From Saccharofermentans sp. (GTDB lineage Bacteria > Bacillota > Clostridia > Saccharofermentanales > Saccharofermentanaceae), in the NCBI GenBank assembly GCA_016292145.1, contig JAEFBA010000008.1:1-52675 (forward strand): a stretch of 52,675 nt of DNA, in the 5' to 3' direction. Numbering within the stretch: the stretch's first letter is position 1; every line of letters begins with the position of its first letter. Below the pieces are notes generated by a model. That model was not told where the DNA came from, searched no databases, and saw nothing but the letters and a program-made list of their open reading frames with translations. This document shows positions 44,360 to 52,194 of the stretch, in pieces. A program made the translations under genes and the position numbers.

Positions 44360-44806
44360 TTAAGCACCTGTTACAACTTCAACGTTGATATCAGCAGATA
44401 CCTGGGGGTGAAGCTTAACTCTTGTCTTGAACATTCCGGTGTTCTTGATGGGATTGGAGATAACGACCTTCTTCTTGTCGATATCGAATCCTTCCTTCTT
44501 GAGGCTGTCGGAAATATCCTGTGCGGTAACGGCGCCGTAAAGCCTGCCGTCAGCTCCGCCTCTGGCAACTACCTTGAAGACCTTGCCGTCGAGGACCTTC
44601 TTGGCCTCCTGTGCTGCGATCAATGCCCTGCGCTCATGCTCGGCCTTGGCACCGGTCTGAAGCTTAACTTCATTAAGATTTGCTGAGTTAACTTCCTTGG
44701 CAAGTCCCTTCTTGAAGAGGAAATTCCTTGCATAACCGTCGCTTACATTAACAACCTCATTGGCTTTGCCGACATTCTTGACATCAGAAAGCAGTATTAC
44801 CTTCAT
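44360..44806 (-). CDS. rplI: 50S ribosomal protein L9
   Basis: 148 residues with the L9 N-terminal signature [29 protein letters not shown] (a slightly divergent GxxG..V.VKxGYARNxL), the long connecting helix and the C-terminal domain ([16 protein letters not shown]). Preceded by GGAGG. Precedes dnaB by 18 bases. It may have its own promoter because a TATAAT lies inside the long hairpin upstream (44848-44903). Confidence 0.97.
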   Translation of the reverse strand: MKVILLSDVKNVGKANEVVNVSDGYARNFLFKKGLAKEVNSANLNEVKLQTGAKAEHERRALIAAQEAKKVLDGKVFKVVARGGADGRLYGAVTAQDISDSLKKEGFDIDKKKVVISNPIKNTGMFKTRVKLHPQVSADINVEVVTGA

Positions 44807-44847
44807 AAAAACAACCTCCGCCGATAACCCGGATATTAGATTTACAA

Positions 44848-44903
44848 AACAATCGGGCTATCTCCTAAGAACATATTATATGCTCCGGGAGGGCCCGATT
44901 GTT
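44848..44903. repeat. Long inverted repeat between rpsR and rplI
   Basis: AACAATCGGGC (44848-44858) and GCCCGATTGTT (44893-44903) are perfect 11-bp arms with a 34-base loop that itself contains the near-palindrome CATATTATATG and a CTCC/GGAG pair. On the minus strand it is followed by TTTTGT, a weak U-tract; on the plus strand by ATACATTTTTT. It could be a partial terminator after rpsR. Confidence 0.65.
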
Positions 44904-44976
44904 ATACATTTTTTAAATTATAACTTAGCTAACCTGATTTGTGTTAACTAAGGACTGCTATTGTCCCAAAAACGGA

Positions 44977-45249
44977 TTACTGAACCGTGTAGGGCAAGAT
45001 AGCAACCTGACGTGCACGCTTGATAGCTGTTGTAAGCTCACGCTGATGGATTGCGCATGTGCCTGTCATTCTCTTGGGAAGGATCTTTCCGTTCTCGGAA
45101 ATGTACTTCTTGAGTGTGACATCATCCATAAAGTCGATTGATTCAACCTTATTAGCGCAGAAGTTGCAAACCTTCCTGCGTGTTCTTCTCTGCCTCATTC
45201 CGCCGGCAAAATCTCTACCACCGGCTCTGGGTGCTCTGTTCTCTGCCAT
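44977..45249 (-). CDS. rpsR: 30S ribosomal protein S18
   Basis: 90 residues. [38 protein letters not shown] and [14 protein letters not shown] are the S18 core. A CxxC plus a later C-x2-H (GTCAIHQ) gives a possible zinc site, the C+ form of the protein. Good AAAGGAG upstream. Third gene of rpsF-ssb-rpsR; 17 bases after ssb. Confidence 0.97.
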   Translation of the reverse strand: MAENRAPRAGGRDFAGGMRQRRTRRKVCNFCANKVESIDFMDDVTLKKYISENGKILPKRMTGTCAIHQRELTTAIKRARQVAILPYTVQ

Positions 45250-45266
45250 TTTGAGTTTCTCCTTTA

Positions 45267-45764
45267 TTAAATCTCAAATGGAAGCTCACCGGACTGACCT
45301 TCATCAAAACCGCCCATAGGTGCATCGATCTGCATGTTGGGTGCAGTAGGAGCACTTGCAGCAACTGAATCTGCCATAGGAGCAGGTGCGCTGAAGGACT
45401 GTGTAGGAGCTGCGGGCTCCTGACGGTATGCATCACCGGATGCAGCACCTGAAGATTCTACGAACTCTGCCTCGTCGACAACTACTTCAGTGATGAACTT
45501 CTTCTGTCCATTCTGATCGTCGTAGCTTCTGGTCTGAATGCTTCCTACCAAACCGATGCGGCTGCCTTTACGGAAATACTTCTGAATAAAGACTGCTGTC
45601 TGGCGCCATGCAACACAGTTGATGAAATCAGCCTGTCTCTGGCCGCTGGCATCCTTGAAACGTCTGTCAACAGCGATCGTGAAGTTGCAAAACTGGGTCT
45701 GGTTGGATGTAAGCTTTACTTCCGGGTCCTTGGTAAGTCTTCCGACTAATTCTACTTTGTTCAT
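45267..45764 (-). CDS. ssb: Single-stranded DNA-binding protein
   Basis: 165 residues. The N-terminal OB fold is clear ([66 protein letters not shown]). A low-complexity Gln/Ala/Pro linker follows, and the C-terminal tip is acidic with GELPFEI in place of the common DDDIPF, keeping the protein-docking Pro-Phe. Flanked by rpsF and rpsR, the standard arrangement. Confidence 0.97.
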   Translation of the reverse strand: MNKVELVGRLTKDPEVKLTSNQTQFCNFTIAVDRRFKDASGQRQADFINCVAWRQTAVFIQKYFRKGSRIGLVGSIQTRSYDDQNGQKKFITEVVVDEAEFVESSGAASGDAYRQEPAAPTQSFSAPAPMADSVAASAPTAPNMQIDAPMGGFDEGQSGELPFEI

Positions 45765-45791
45765 TTACTGTTACCTTCCTGTCTGAAGTGA

Positions 45792-46079
45792 TTACTCACC
45801 GACACGAACAATGAGATAACGGATTACACCATCAGTGATCTTGAGAACACGCTCAATTTCCTTAGGGAAAACGCTATCGGCAGTAAATACTGTCTGAACA
45901 TAGTAGCCGTTCTTCTGACCGTCAATCTCGTAAGCGAGCTCACGTGTTCCGATTGCATCAAATGTGTCAATCGTAGCACCTGATTCGATCTTAGCCTTAA
46001 TTGTGTCAGTAAGAGAAGCAATACCCTCTTCACCCTTAGCAGTGGAAAGGATTGTGATCAAACGATATTGGTTTGCCAT
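45792..46079 (-). CDS. rpsF: 30S ribosomal protein S6
   Basis: 95 residues. Matches S6: YRLITILSTAKGEEGI, the DAIGTRELAYEIDGQKNGYYV centre and the DGVIRYLIVRV end. The ATG at 46079 is preferred because AAGGAGGTG lies 8 bases upstream; the frame also opens at a GTG inside that ribosome site. S6 pairs with S18, encoded two genes on. Promoter at 46160-46189. Confidence 0.97.
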   Translation of the reverse strand: MANQYRLITILSTAKGEEGIASLTDTIKAKIESGATIDTFDAIGTRELAYEIDGQKNGYYVQTVFTADSVFPKEIERVLKITDGVIRYLIVRVGE

Positions 46080-46106
46080 GTTATTCACCTCCTTCTGGAC
46101 TTTACG

Positions 46107-46151
46107 GTACGGCCCTCACGCCGTACAAGGATACCGCCCTTATATAAGCGG
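46107..46151 (-). ncRNA. Structured leader upstream of rpsF (possible S6:S18 regulatory RNA)
   Basis: The predicted leader (about 46153-46080) contains a perfect 7-bp hairpin GTACGGC/GCCGTAC with a 6-base loop (46107-46126) and a second CCGC/GCGG hairpin (46135-46151). Leaders of rpsF in many bacteria bind the S6:S18 complex for feedback; I could not confirm the exact conserved bases, so the assignment is by position and structure only. Confidence 0.4.
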
Positions 46152-46159
46152 CATCGAGA

Positions 46160-46189
46160 AGAATAACACAGCAATACAACCAAAGTCAA
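46160..46189 (-). promoter_or_regulatory. Promoter of rpsF-ssb-rpsR
   Basis: Minus-strand -35 TTGACT (46184-46189), 18-bp spacer ending TGT, -10 TATTCT (46160-46165) with an extended TG. Predicted leader about 74 bases. Confidence 0.7.
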
Positions 46190-46290
46190 GCATTTACTAA
46201 GCCAAAAGCTGTTCTCTTTGTTCGCATCCTGCCTAAAATTCTTACTGATGAAATCATAACAACCGGAAAATCAAAATTCCACCCTTTGGA

Positions 46291-46334
46291 AGCAGATTGA
46301 GACTGTTTCAGAGCAGATTGAGACCAGTCTCAAT
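46291..46334. repeat. Direct and inverted ATTGAGAC repeats upstream of rpsF and downstream of sua5
   Basis: AGCAGATTGAGAC occurs at 46291-46303 and 46312-46324 (period 21). The second copy runs into GTCTCAAT (46327-46334), making an 8-bp inverted repeat with a 2-base centre, followed on plus by five T. The rest of the 276-base gap holds the rpsF promoter and leader and no gene. Confidence 0.7.
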
Positions 46335-46355
46335 TTTTTCTGTCCCAAAAACCGG

Positions 46356-48164
46356 TCAGATCCTTGCTGCACCGAGCTCTTTTATGATGTACGGGAACAG
46401 TATCTCAAGCCAGGCGTTAAGGGCCTTTGCGGTATGAAGATATGTCTCAAAGTTCTCGCCCGTAGGGTCAGGAACGGAAATGGACATTACTTTTCCTGAA
46501 GAATCCTTCATGACAAGGCCGTTTGCCGCAGCAAAGGTCGACAATGAGAAAACCTTCTCCTTTATCTCGGGGAACGCCTTGATTATGGAGAACGCCTGTT
46601 CATCCCTCACGGTCAGGATAAGGTCATTGCAGTCGTAAATGGCGGGATTGGCCCTTCTGGATTCTATGGAATTGATGCCAATTCCCGATATCTCCTTAAC
46701 AGCCTTATCCATCTGACTGTCCGGATCCATGCCGTCCATGGCGGTAAGGCCAGCCGACTCGCAGTAGATCTCAACGCCTGTGTCGCTTTCCCTGTTGGAT
46801 GTGTAAGGCTCGTTCTTTTCGAGCATCCGTCTCATAAGAGATTCAAGACAGCAGGACAACGAAGTGTTGTTGTCATCGACAAAGAGCACCGACGCCGTAA
46901 AAGTATCCTTAAACGCATCGAGCGGCAGAGGTGTCCTCGAAGGTCTTGCGGGCTTGGGCATGCCGGGAGTAAGCTCCTCTTTCTTGCCTGATGCCTTGGA
47001 AAGCCTGTTCATATAAGCGACGGATAATCCTTCGCCGTCAAAGCCCTGCGCAAGGATAACGTCAACTTCCTGTACGTCCAGATATCTCAAGCCTTCGAAA
47101 AGCCCGTGGGATGCTGCTGAAACATCAACAGTCTTTCCATAAACGCAGAATTCCGTATGGGCAGACAAGATCTTGTCGTTCATCTTGTCATACATTGCCT
47201 TGATCTCGCTGCCGCAGTAAAGGCCGATCCTTGCAAAGGGATTGGAAGATAAGATCTCGCGGGATCTTAAGATAAACGGCGATACGATATTTACAAGTTC
47301 CTTTGCTTCATCGTCGGAAAGCTTCTTCAGGTCCTCTACGGTACACGTTGCCCCACTGATCTTGCCGTCAGAACCCATGGCATCGTCGCCTTCGATCTTC
47401 GTGCCTTCGGGCATCTTCATTATCTCGACCTGCGCATAAGGTGCATAGTGGCGGTACTTCATTCCGGGCGCCTTGGGCGTCTCCTTATCAGCTAATGAAC
47501 CTGACATAACTGCTTCTCCTCCTTTGAGGACCGAATCGATATCCGCTTTTGTAACGGCACCGGGTCTTAAGATGACAGGGGTCGTTCCCGTACAGTCGAC
47601 AACGGTCGATTCAAGACCGAATTCCGAATCTCCTCCGTCGATTACCGCGTAGATATACCCGTCCATATCTTCAAGAACAGATCTTGCTCCGGTAGGAGAA
47701 GGCCTGCCTGAAAGGTTTGCCGAAGGCGCTGCGACAGGAACTCCGCACGCCTTAAGGAACTTGTTTGCTACGGGATTGGAAGGCATTCTGACACCGACCG
47801 TATCAAGACCTGCAGTGGTCTCATCAGAGATGCATGCTGCCTTCTTCATTACAACAGTTATGGGACCCGGCATAAAAGCGTCAATGAGCCTTTGCGCAAG
47901 AGGCGTGATCTCGGACACGATATCCTTTATCTGATCCTTATCGCCTATATGACAGATCAGCGGGTTGTCAGCAGGACGTCCCTTGGCCTCGAAAACCTTC
48001 TTTACCGCTTCCCCGTTTCTCGCGTCACAGCCGAGCCCGTATACGGTCTCTGTGGGAAAGCCAATGACTTCACCGTTTACAAGATGCCGGGCACAGTCCT
48101 TTATGCCCTTGCTGTCAGATGAATCTATAAGTAATGTCTTATCGTATTTCTTTACGCGTTCCAT
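46356..48164 (-). CDS. Threonylcarbamoyl-AMP synthase (Sua5) fused to a degenerate LMW phosphatase domain
   Basis: 602 residues. Residues about 15-210 are the YrdC domain (GFPTETVYGLGCDARNGEAV, KGRPADNPL, APSANLSGRPSPT), which makes threonylcarbamoyl-AMP for the tRNA t6A modification. The Sua5-type C-terminal domain follows (APGMKYRHYAP; GEGLSVAYMNRLSKASGKK near 385-405). From 426 to 602 the fold matches low-molecular-weight tyrosine phosphatase/YwlE: VLFV at 426, ESAGL, DLILTVRDEQA and DPTGENFETY. The C-x5-R phosphate loop is VDDNNTSLSC, with Asp430 for the nucleophilic Cys and Leu436 for the Arg, while the general-acid Asp566 is kept. The phosphatase part is therefore expected to be inactive. 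It starts 12 bases after the prfA stop. Confidence 0.88.
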   Translation of the reverse strand: MERVKKYDKTLLIDSSDSKGIKDCARHLVNGEVIGFPTETVYGLGCDARNGEAVKKVFEAKGRPADNPLICHIGDKDQIKDIVSEITPLAQRLIDAFMPGPITVVMKKAACISDETTAGLDTVGVRMPSNPVANKFLKACGVPVAAPSANLSGRPSPTGARSVLEDMDGYIYAVIDGGDSEFGLESTVVDCTGTTPVILRPGAVTKADIDSVLKGGEAVMSGSLADKETPKAPGMKYRHYAPYAQVEIMKMPEGTKIEGDDAMGSDGKISGATCTVEDLKKLSDDEAKELVNIVSPFILRSREILSSNPFARIGLYCGSEIKAMYDKMNDKILSAHTEFCVYGKTVDVSAASHGLFEGLRYLDVQEVDVILAQGFDGEGLSVAYMNRLSKASGKKEELTPGMPKPARPSRTPLPLDAFKDTFTASVLFVDDNNTSLSCCLESLMRRMLEKNEPYTSNRESDTGVEIYCESAGLTAMDGMDPDSQMDKAVKEISGIGINSIESRRANPAIYDCNDLILTVRDEQAFSIIKAFPEIKEKVFSLSTFAAANGLVMKDSSGKVMSISVPDPTGENFETYLHTAKALNAWLEILFPYIIKELGAARI

Positions 48165-48176
48165 ATATGCCTCTGG

Positions 48177-49265
48177 TCACTCTTCACTTGAGCCTGCGTT
48201 CTCGGCTGCCTGAGCCAGCGTCAAAGCGTCAACTATCTCGTCAAGATCGCCGGCAAGTATCGCATCCAATTTATAAAGTGTCAATCCGATCCTGTGATCG
48301 GTAACCCTGCCCTGATGGTAATTATATGTGCGGATCCTCTCGGATCTGTCACCTGTTCCGACCTGTGATTTTCTCTCATCGTTATTCTTATCTACATCCG
48401 CCTGGCGGGCAATAGCCCACAAGCGCGACTGCAGGACTTCCATCGCCTTTTCCTTGTTCTGGATCTGGGATCTCTCGTCCTGGCATGTAACGACCATTCC
48501 GGTCGGAAGGTGCGTGATCCTTATCGCGGATGAAGTCTTGTTGATATGCTGTCCGCCTGCGCCTGAAGCTCTGAATCTGTCGATCTTTAAGTCATTCGGA
48601 TTGATCTCGACATCGGTAGGTTCAGCCTTAGGAAGAACTGCCACGGTCGCTGTCGAAGTATGTATCCTTCCGCCCGATTCCGTCACGGGAACTCTCTGCA
48701 CTCTGTGAACACCGCTCTCGAACTTCAGTCTGGAATATACTCTGGGACCGTCGATCTCGGCTACTATTTCCTTATACCCGCCAAGCTCAGTAGGACTCTC
48801 ATCAACGACACTGACATCAAAGCCTTTAAGCGCGGCATATCCTTTGTACATCTTGAAAAGGTCACCTGCAAAGAGCGCGGATTCCTCTCCGCCGGCTCCT
48901 GCTCTGATCTCTAAGATTACGGATCTGTTGTCTCTCGGGTCTCCCGGAGTTAAGTAGATCATGAGCTCTTTCTCGAGAACGGCGAGCCTGTCCTTGGCAT
49001 CTGCAAGCTCTGCATTGGCAAGGCTTCTCATCTCATCGTCGCCCGAGAGATCGCCGCTCTCAAGGAGCGCCAGGATCCCTTCTATCTCCTTCTCGCAGGC
49101 CTCATAGCTGCGTATGGCTTCGACCTGCGGATTAAGAGCCGCAAGCTCCTTAGAATACTTAGTATATTCTTCGGGACGCGAAGCAACGGCCGGATCACTC
49201 AATGTTCCGGTCAGCTCTTCATACTTCGCTTTTATGAGATCTGTCTTGCTCTTATCTATTGCCAT
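48177..49265 (-). CDS. prfA: Peptide chain release factor 1
   Basis: 362 residues. RF1 recognises UAA and UAG. The GGQ peptidyl-hydrolysis motif is in GAGGQHINKTSSAIRI, and the stop-codon tripeptide region reads VQRVPVTESGGRIHTS, the RF1-type P-x-T. No Shine-Dalgarno sequence precedes the ATG, and the best promoter ends only a few bases upstream, so the mRNA may be leaderless. Sua5 follows after 12 bases; prmC, usually between them or adjacent, is not seen. Confidence 0.97.
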   Translation of the reverse strand: MAIDKSKTDLIKAKYEELTGTLSDPAVASRPEEYTKYSKELAALNPQVEAIRSYEACEKEIEGILALLESGDLSGDDEMRSLANAELADAKDRLAVLEKELMIYLTPGDPRDNRSVILEIRAGAGGEESALFAGDLFKMYKGYAALKGFDVSVVDESPTELGGYKEIVAEIDGPRVYSRLKFESGVHRVQRVPVTESGGRIHTSTATVAVLPKAEPTDVEINPNDLKIDRFRASGAGGQHINKTSSAIRITHLPTGMVVTCQDERSQIQNKEKAMEVLQSRLWAIARQADVDKNNDERKSQVGTGDRSERIRTYNYHQGRVTDHRIGLTLYKLDAILAGDLDEIVDALTLAQAAENAGSSEE

Positions 49266-49276
49266 GGTTATACAAA

Positions 49277-49304
49277 ATTATCACATAAGTATAATTATTT
49301 CCAA
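49277..49304 (-). promoter_or_regulatory. Possible promoter of prfA giving a near-leaderless transcript
   Basis: Minus-strand -35 TTGGAA (49299-49304), 16-bp spacer, -10 GATAAT (49277-49282). The expected start near 49270 is about five bases from the prfA ATG. Confidence 0.5.
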
Positions 49305-49345
49305 TTTAAGCGCGTTTATAGTGTTTGCCTCGAATAATCCGGTCG

Positions 49346-49576
49346 AAAATCCAGGCGGCGCCCGGAGGTTTTGCCGGGAGTTTGAGCAGAACGGCGAAAT
49401 GAACGGCACTGCCGTTGGTTTTGCCGTTCGTTTGGACCTAAAGCAACTGTATAAACGGCAACACACTAATTACAGGCTAAAAATTCGGCTATTGCCGGAC
49501 AAACAGCATACTTTTCGAAGTTTGATAAAACATCAAGTGGAATGCCAGGCGGCGCCTGGAAAAACGCCTGGATTTT
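49346..49576. repeat. 231-bp non-coding element with 12-bp terminal inverted repeats
   Basis: AAAATCCAGGCG (49346-49357) and CGCCTGGATTTT (49565-49576) are perfect inverted ends. Just inside each end is a near-palindrome CCAGGCGGCGCC(C/T)GG (49351-49365 and 49545-49559). The interior has repeated AACGGC/GCCGTT and CCGG-TTTTGCCGG modules and no credible reading frame. It fills most of the 359-base gap 49266-49624. It resembles a miniature inverted-repeat element; no target duplication was identified with confidence. Confidence 0.55.
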
Positions 49577-49580
49577 AAGC

Positions 49581-49612
49581 AAAAAAGAACTGCCTTCAAC
49601 GTTGAAGGCAGT
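49581..49612 (-). terminator. Intrinsic terminator after the zinc-ribbon protein gene
   Basis: A 24-bp perfect palindrome (49589-49612, arms ACTGCCTTCAAC/GTTGAAGGCAGT), followed on the minus strand by TCTTTTTT. Strong hairpin, 12 bases after the stop codon. Confidence 0.9.
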
Positions 49613-49624
49613 CCTTGAGATTAT

Positions 49625-50833
49625 TTATGCTTGAGGTGAAGCCGGTATTTCAGTCTGTTGGGACATAGCCGGCTGGACATTAGTTAATATCTCATATTCG
49701 ATCTTGTGTCTTAACGGCTTCTGGCAGCGCGGACAATATACGAATCCGTGGGGATACCATGATCTGTGACCCAGGTCACTTGTGTGGTAATCAAATTCAT
49801 AACAGCAGTACTCGCATCTGCAGTGGAATGTCGGATTGACCTGATCATATTCCTCTGCGGAATTGGGATTGACCATACCGGAATTCGGTATCCAGCCGGT
49901 TGTCACTGCCGGCTGCTGTACTTCAACAGGAGCTACAACGACCGGAACTGCCGCAGGCGCAGGAGCGGGTGCAGGCGCAGCCACGGGTGCCGGTTTTGTT
50001 GCCGGTGCAGCTGACGGTGACGGAGTTGATGCAACCCTTGCGGGCGCAGTTGTCGGTGCGGCTGCAGTTACAGGTGCCGTAGCAGGCTTTGCCGCAGGTG
50101 CAGGCGTAGTTACAGGTGCCGGCTTAACTGCCGGTTTCACTGCAACAGGTGCAGGTGCAGGTTTAGCCGGTGCGGGAGCAGGATTTGCTGCTGCAGGCGA
50201 AGAAGCTGTCTGTGTTCTCGCAAAACCAGTCGGGAATCCGGAACTGACTCGTACTGGTCCGGGTGCAGGCGCAGGAGCAGGCTTAGCTGCAACAGGCGCA
50301 GACGCCGGTTTTGCCGGTGCGGGAGCAGGCTTTGTTGCTGCAGGCGAAGAAGCCGCCTGCGTTCTTGCAAAACCAGTCGGGAATCCGGAACTGACACGTG
50401 CCGGTCCGGGTGCGGGTGCAGGCGCCGGAGCAGGCTTAAAAGCAACAGGCACAGGAGCCGGTTTTGCCGGAGCAGGTGCGGGTTTTGTTGCCGCAGGCGC
50501 CGGAGCTGTCTGTGTTCTTGCAAAACCTGTCGGGAATCCGGAGCTGACGCGTGCTGGTCCGGGTGCAGGTGCAGGTGCAGGTCTTGATGCAGCAGGTCCC
50601 GGTGCCGGTGCAGGCGCAGGTCTGGCCGCAACAGGTGCGGGTGCAGGCGCCGGAGCAGGCGTAGGTCTGGTCGCAACAGGCGCGGGTGCAGGTGTCGTCG
50701 GATGAGTGACCATGGGTTTTTTCGCAGGTACAAATGCCTGCACACTTAAAGTGCGGAAATCCAGTCCGCATTTCTTGCAGAAATTCGCTGTATCTGCGCC
50801 CATCGTACCGCATTGAGGACAAAACTTACTCAT
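49625..50833 (-). CDS. Zinc-ribbon protein with long Pro/Ala repeats
   Basis: 402 residues. Residues 4-24 form a zinc ribbon (FCPQCG...FCKKCG). Residues about 40-310 are a Pro/Ala-rich tail built from three ~50-residue repeats, each containing the non-low-complexity core RVSSGFPTGFARTQ. A second Cys-rich module near 335-380 (CRCEYCCYEFDYH...YCPRCQKPL) looks like another zinc-binding domain. No signal peptide or membrane helix is visible. The function is unknown. It has its own promoter (50886-50915), a strong AGGGAGG ribosome site and a strong terminator, so it is a single-gene unit. The N-terminal zinc ribbon plus Pro/Ala design is shared with the C11 protease at 17509-20307. Confidence 0.72.
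   Translation of the reverse strand: MSKFCPQCGTMGADTANFCKKCGLDFRTLSVQAFVPAKKPMVTHPTTPAPAPVATRPTPAPAPAPAPVAARPAPAPAPGPAASRPAPAPAPGPARVSSGFPTGFARTQTAPAPAATKPAPAPAKPAPVPVAFKPAPAPAPAPGPARVSSGFPTGFARTQAASSPAATKPAPAPAKPASAPVAAKPAPAPAPGPVRVSSGFPTGFARTQTASSPAAANPAPAPAKPAPAPVAVKPAVKPAPVTTPAPAAKPATAPVTAAAPTTAPARVASTPSPSAAPATKPAPVAAPAPAPAPAAVPVVVAPVEVQQPAVTTGWIPNSGMVNPNSAEEYDQVNPTFHCRCEYCCYEFDYHTSDLGHRSWYPHGFVYCPRCQKPLRHKIEYEILTNVQPAMSQQTEIPASPQA
50216..50560. repeat. Intragenic tandem repeats (three copies, 147 and 153 bp apart)
   Basis: The string CGGGAATCCGGA (A or G following) occurs at 50231, 50378 and 50531, each within a longer conserved block of about 45 bases. Spacing is a multiple of three, so the repeats keep the reading frame and encode the RVSSGFPTGFARTQ cores. 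The number of copies may vary between strains. Confidence 0.85.
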
Positions 50834-50885
50834 TATATTTTCCTCCCTTATTCCTTATCCAGTCCCTTATTACAGAGACAGAATA

Positions 50886-50915
50886 ATTATAAGGCTTTAT
50901 TGATATTACGGTCAA
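50886..50915 (-). promoter_or_regulatory. Promoter of the zinc-ribbon protein gene
   Basis: Minus-strand -35 TTGACC (50910-50915), 18-bp spacer, -10 TATAAT (50886-50891). It starts 9 bases after the queF stop codon; no terminator is seen between. Confidence 0.75.
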
Positions 50916-50923
50916 TTAATGAG

Positions 50924-51406
50924 TTATCTGTTATCTACTTTCTCCGGATACATGTCGTGGTTGAAGAGCCTGTCCTCTGCCACCTTTTCCCACTTCGTTC
51001 CGGGCTTGCCGTAATTGCAGTACGGATCGATGGAGATGCCTCCGCGCGGAGTGAACTTGCCCCACACTTCGATATACTTGGGATCCATGAGCTTTATCAA
51101 GTCCTTCATGATTATGTTTACGCAGTCTTCATGGAAGTCGCCGTGATTGCGGAATGAGAACAGATAGAGCTTTAACGATTTGCTCTCGACCATACGGACC
51201 GAAGGAACGTAAGAGATCGTGATCGTGGCAAAATCAGGCTGTCCCGTGATAGGACAAAGGCTCGTGAATTCAGGACAATTGAACTTTACGAAATAGTCAT
51301 TGTCAGGGTGCTTGTTCTCGAACGTCTCAAGAACAGACGGATCGTAGTCCTGACTGTATTTAGTGCCTGCACTGCCGAGTTTTGTAAGGCCTTCTTTCTC
51401 GCGCAT
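50924..51406 (-). CDS. queF: NADPH-dependent 7-cyano-7-deazaguanine reductase (preQ0 reductase)
   Basis: 160 residues, the short (YkvM-type) form. It reduces preQ0 to preQ1 in queuosine synthesis. The catalytic Cys51 is in [12 protein letters not shown] with Asp58 following, and the diagnostic block [22 protein letters not shown] contains the NADPH/substrate Glu. It starts 4 bases after the transporter gene, and both are predicted to be under one riboswitch-like leader. Confidence 0.97.
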   Translation of the reverse strand: MREKEGLTKLGSAGTKYSQDYDPSVLETFENKHPDNDYFVKFNCPEFTSLCPITGQPDFATITISYVPSVRMVESKSLKLYLFSFRNHGDFHEDCVNIIMKDLIKLMDPKYIEVWGKFTPRGGISIDPYCNYGKPGTKWEKVAEDRLFNHDMYPEKVDNR

Positions 51407-51410
51407 GTTA

Positions 51411-52091
51411 TCACCCCTTTACGATATTGTATTTGATGCCGTCGTCAAATACGTCGATTCCTTCCTTCTTCTTGATCCACCTTACAACAACATATGTTAC
51501 CGGTGTAAAGATAACCTCGTATGCGACCTTGAAAAGGTACTGGAAAAGGATCATCTTGAGGACGACTGAATTCTCCATCGTTCCCCAGAAAGAGATCGTG
51601 ATGAAGATGACGGAATCAAGGCCCTCTCCGACAACAGTCGAAAGGATAGTTCTAAGCCAGAGATTCTTGCCCTTTGTTGCGACCTTAAGTCTGGACAATA
51701 AGATGGAATTTGAGAACTCTCCGAAAAGATAACCTGCAAACGAAGCGACAGCCACTCTCGGAGTCGTTCCCATAACGATCTCATAAGCGCTCTGGTTCTC
51801 CCAGTAACCGGGATGAGGAAGAGCAATCGTGACAAGGTAGATGAGCACTGCAAAAAAGCTGCATCCGAATCCGAGCCAGATGATCGTTCTTGCCTTCTTA
51901 AATCCGTATACTTCCGTGAACACATCGCCGATGATGTATGTCAGCGGGAACAGGATAACAGCTGCCGGAAGAGTAATGTCTGATGTTACTGCCCACATCT
52001 TTCCTGCGATGAGGTTTGAGAGCAAAAGGCACGCAACAAATACGATGCCGATGCACATGAATAATTTCGATACTGTTTTAGATTCACTCAT
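51411..52091 (-). CDS. Queuosine precursor transporter (YhhQ/VUT family)
   Basis: 226 residues from the ATG with TTGGAGAAG upstream; the frame to 52139 would read through the terminator and lacks a ribosome site. Six hydrophobic segments (for example [60 protein letters not shown]). The conserved family signature [13 protein letters not shown] and [13 protein letters not shown] are clear. Members import preQ0 or preQ1. Being upstream of queF and behind a riboswitch-like leader supports queuosine salvage. Confidence 0.93.
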   Translation of the reverse strand: MSESKTVSKLFMCIGIVFVACLLLSNLIAGKMWAVTSDITLPAAVILFPLTYIIGDVFTEVYGFKKARTIIWLGFGCSFFAVLIYLVTIALPHPGYWENQSAYEIVMGTTPRVAVASFAGYLFGEFSNSILLSRLKVATKGKNLWLRTILSTVVGEGLDSVIFITISFWGTMENSVVLKMILFQYLFKVAYEVIFTPVTYVVVRWIKKKEGIDVFDDGIKYNIVKG

Positions 52092-52106
52092 AATTCTTCT
52101 CCAAAT

Positions 52107-52132
52107 AAAAAATGACTCCAAAACAGGAGTCA
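52107..52132 (-). terminator. Leader terminator before the queuosine transporter gene
   Basis: Minus strand TGACTCC/GGAGTCA 7-bp stem with a TGTTTT loop (52113-52132), then TTTTTT (52107-52112). It lies 8 bases before the ribosome site of the first gene of the unit, so it is a leader terminator, the likely expression platform of the upstream RNA. Confidence 0.85.
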
Positions 52133-52194
52133 CATTCAATCAAACATGCATTTCGAGAACGCAATAAAATACTGATACAAATGATTGTCCTGGT

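Noticed and set aside
49863-50705. A 280-codon plus-strand Ala/Gly-rich open frame
   Set aside because: Antisense of the Pro/Ala repeats of the zinc-ribbon protein; purely a composition effect.
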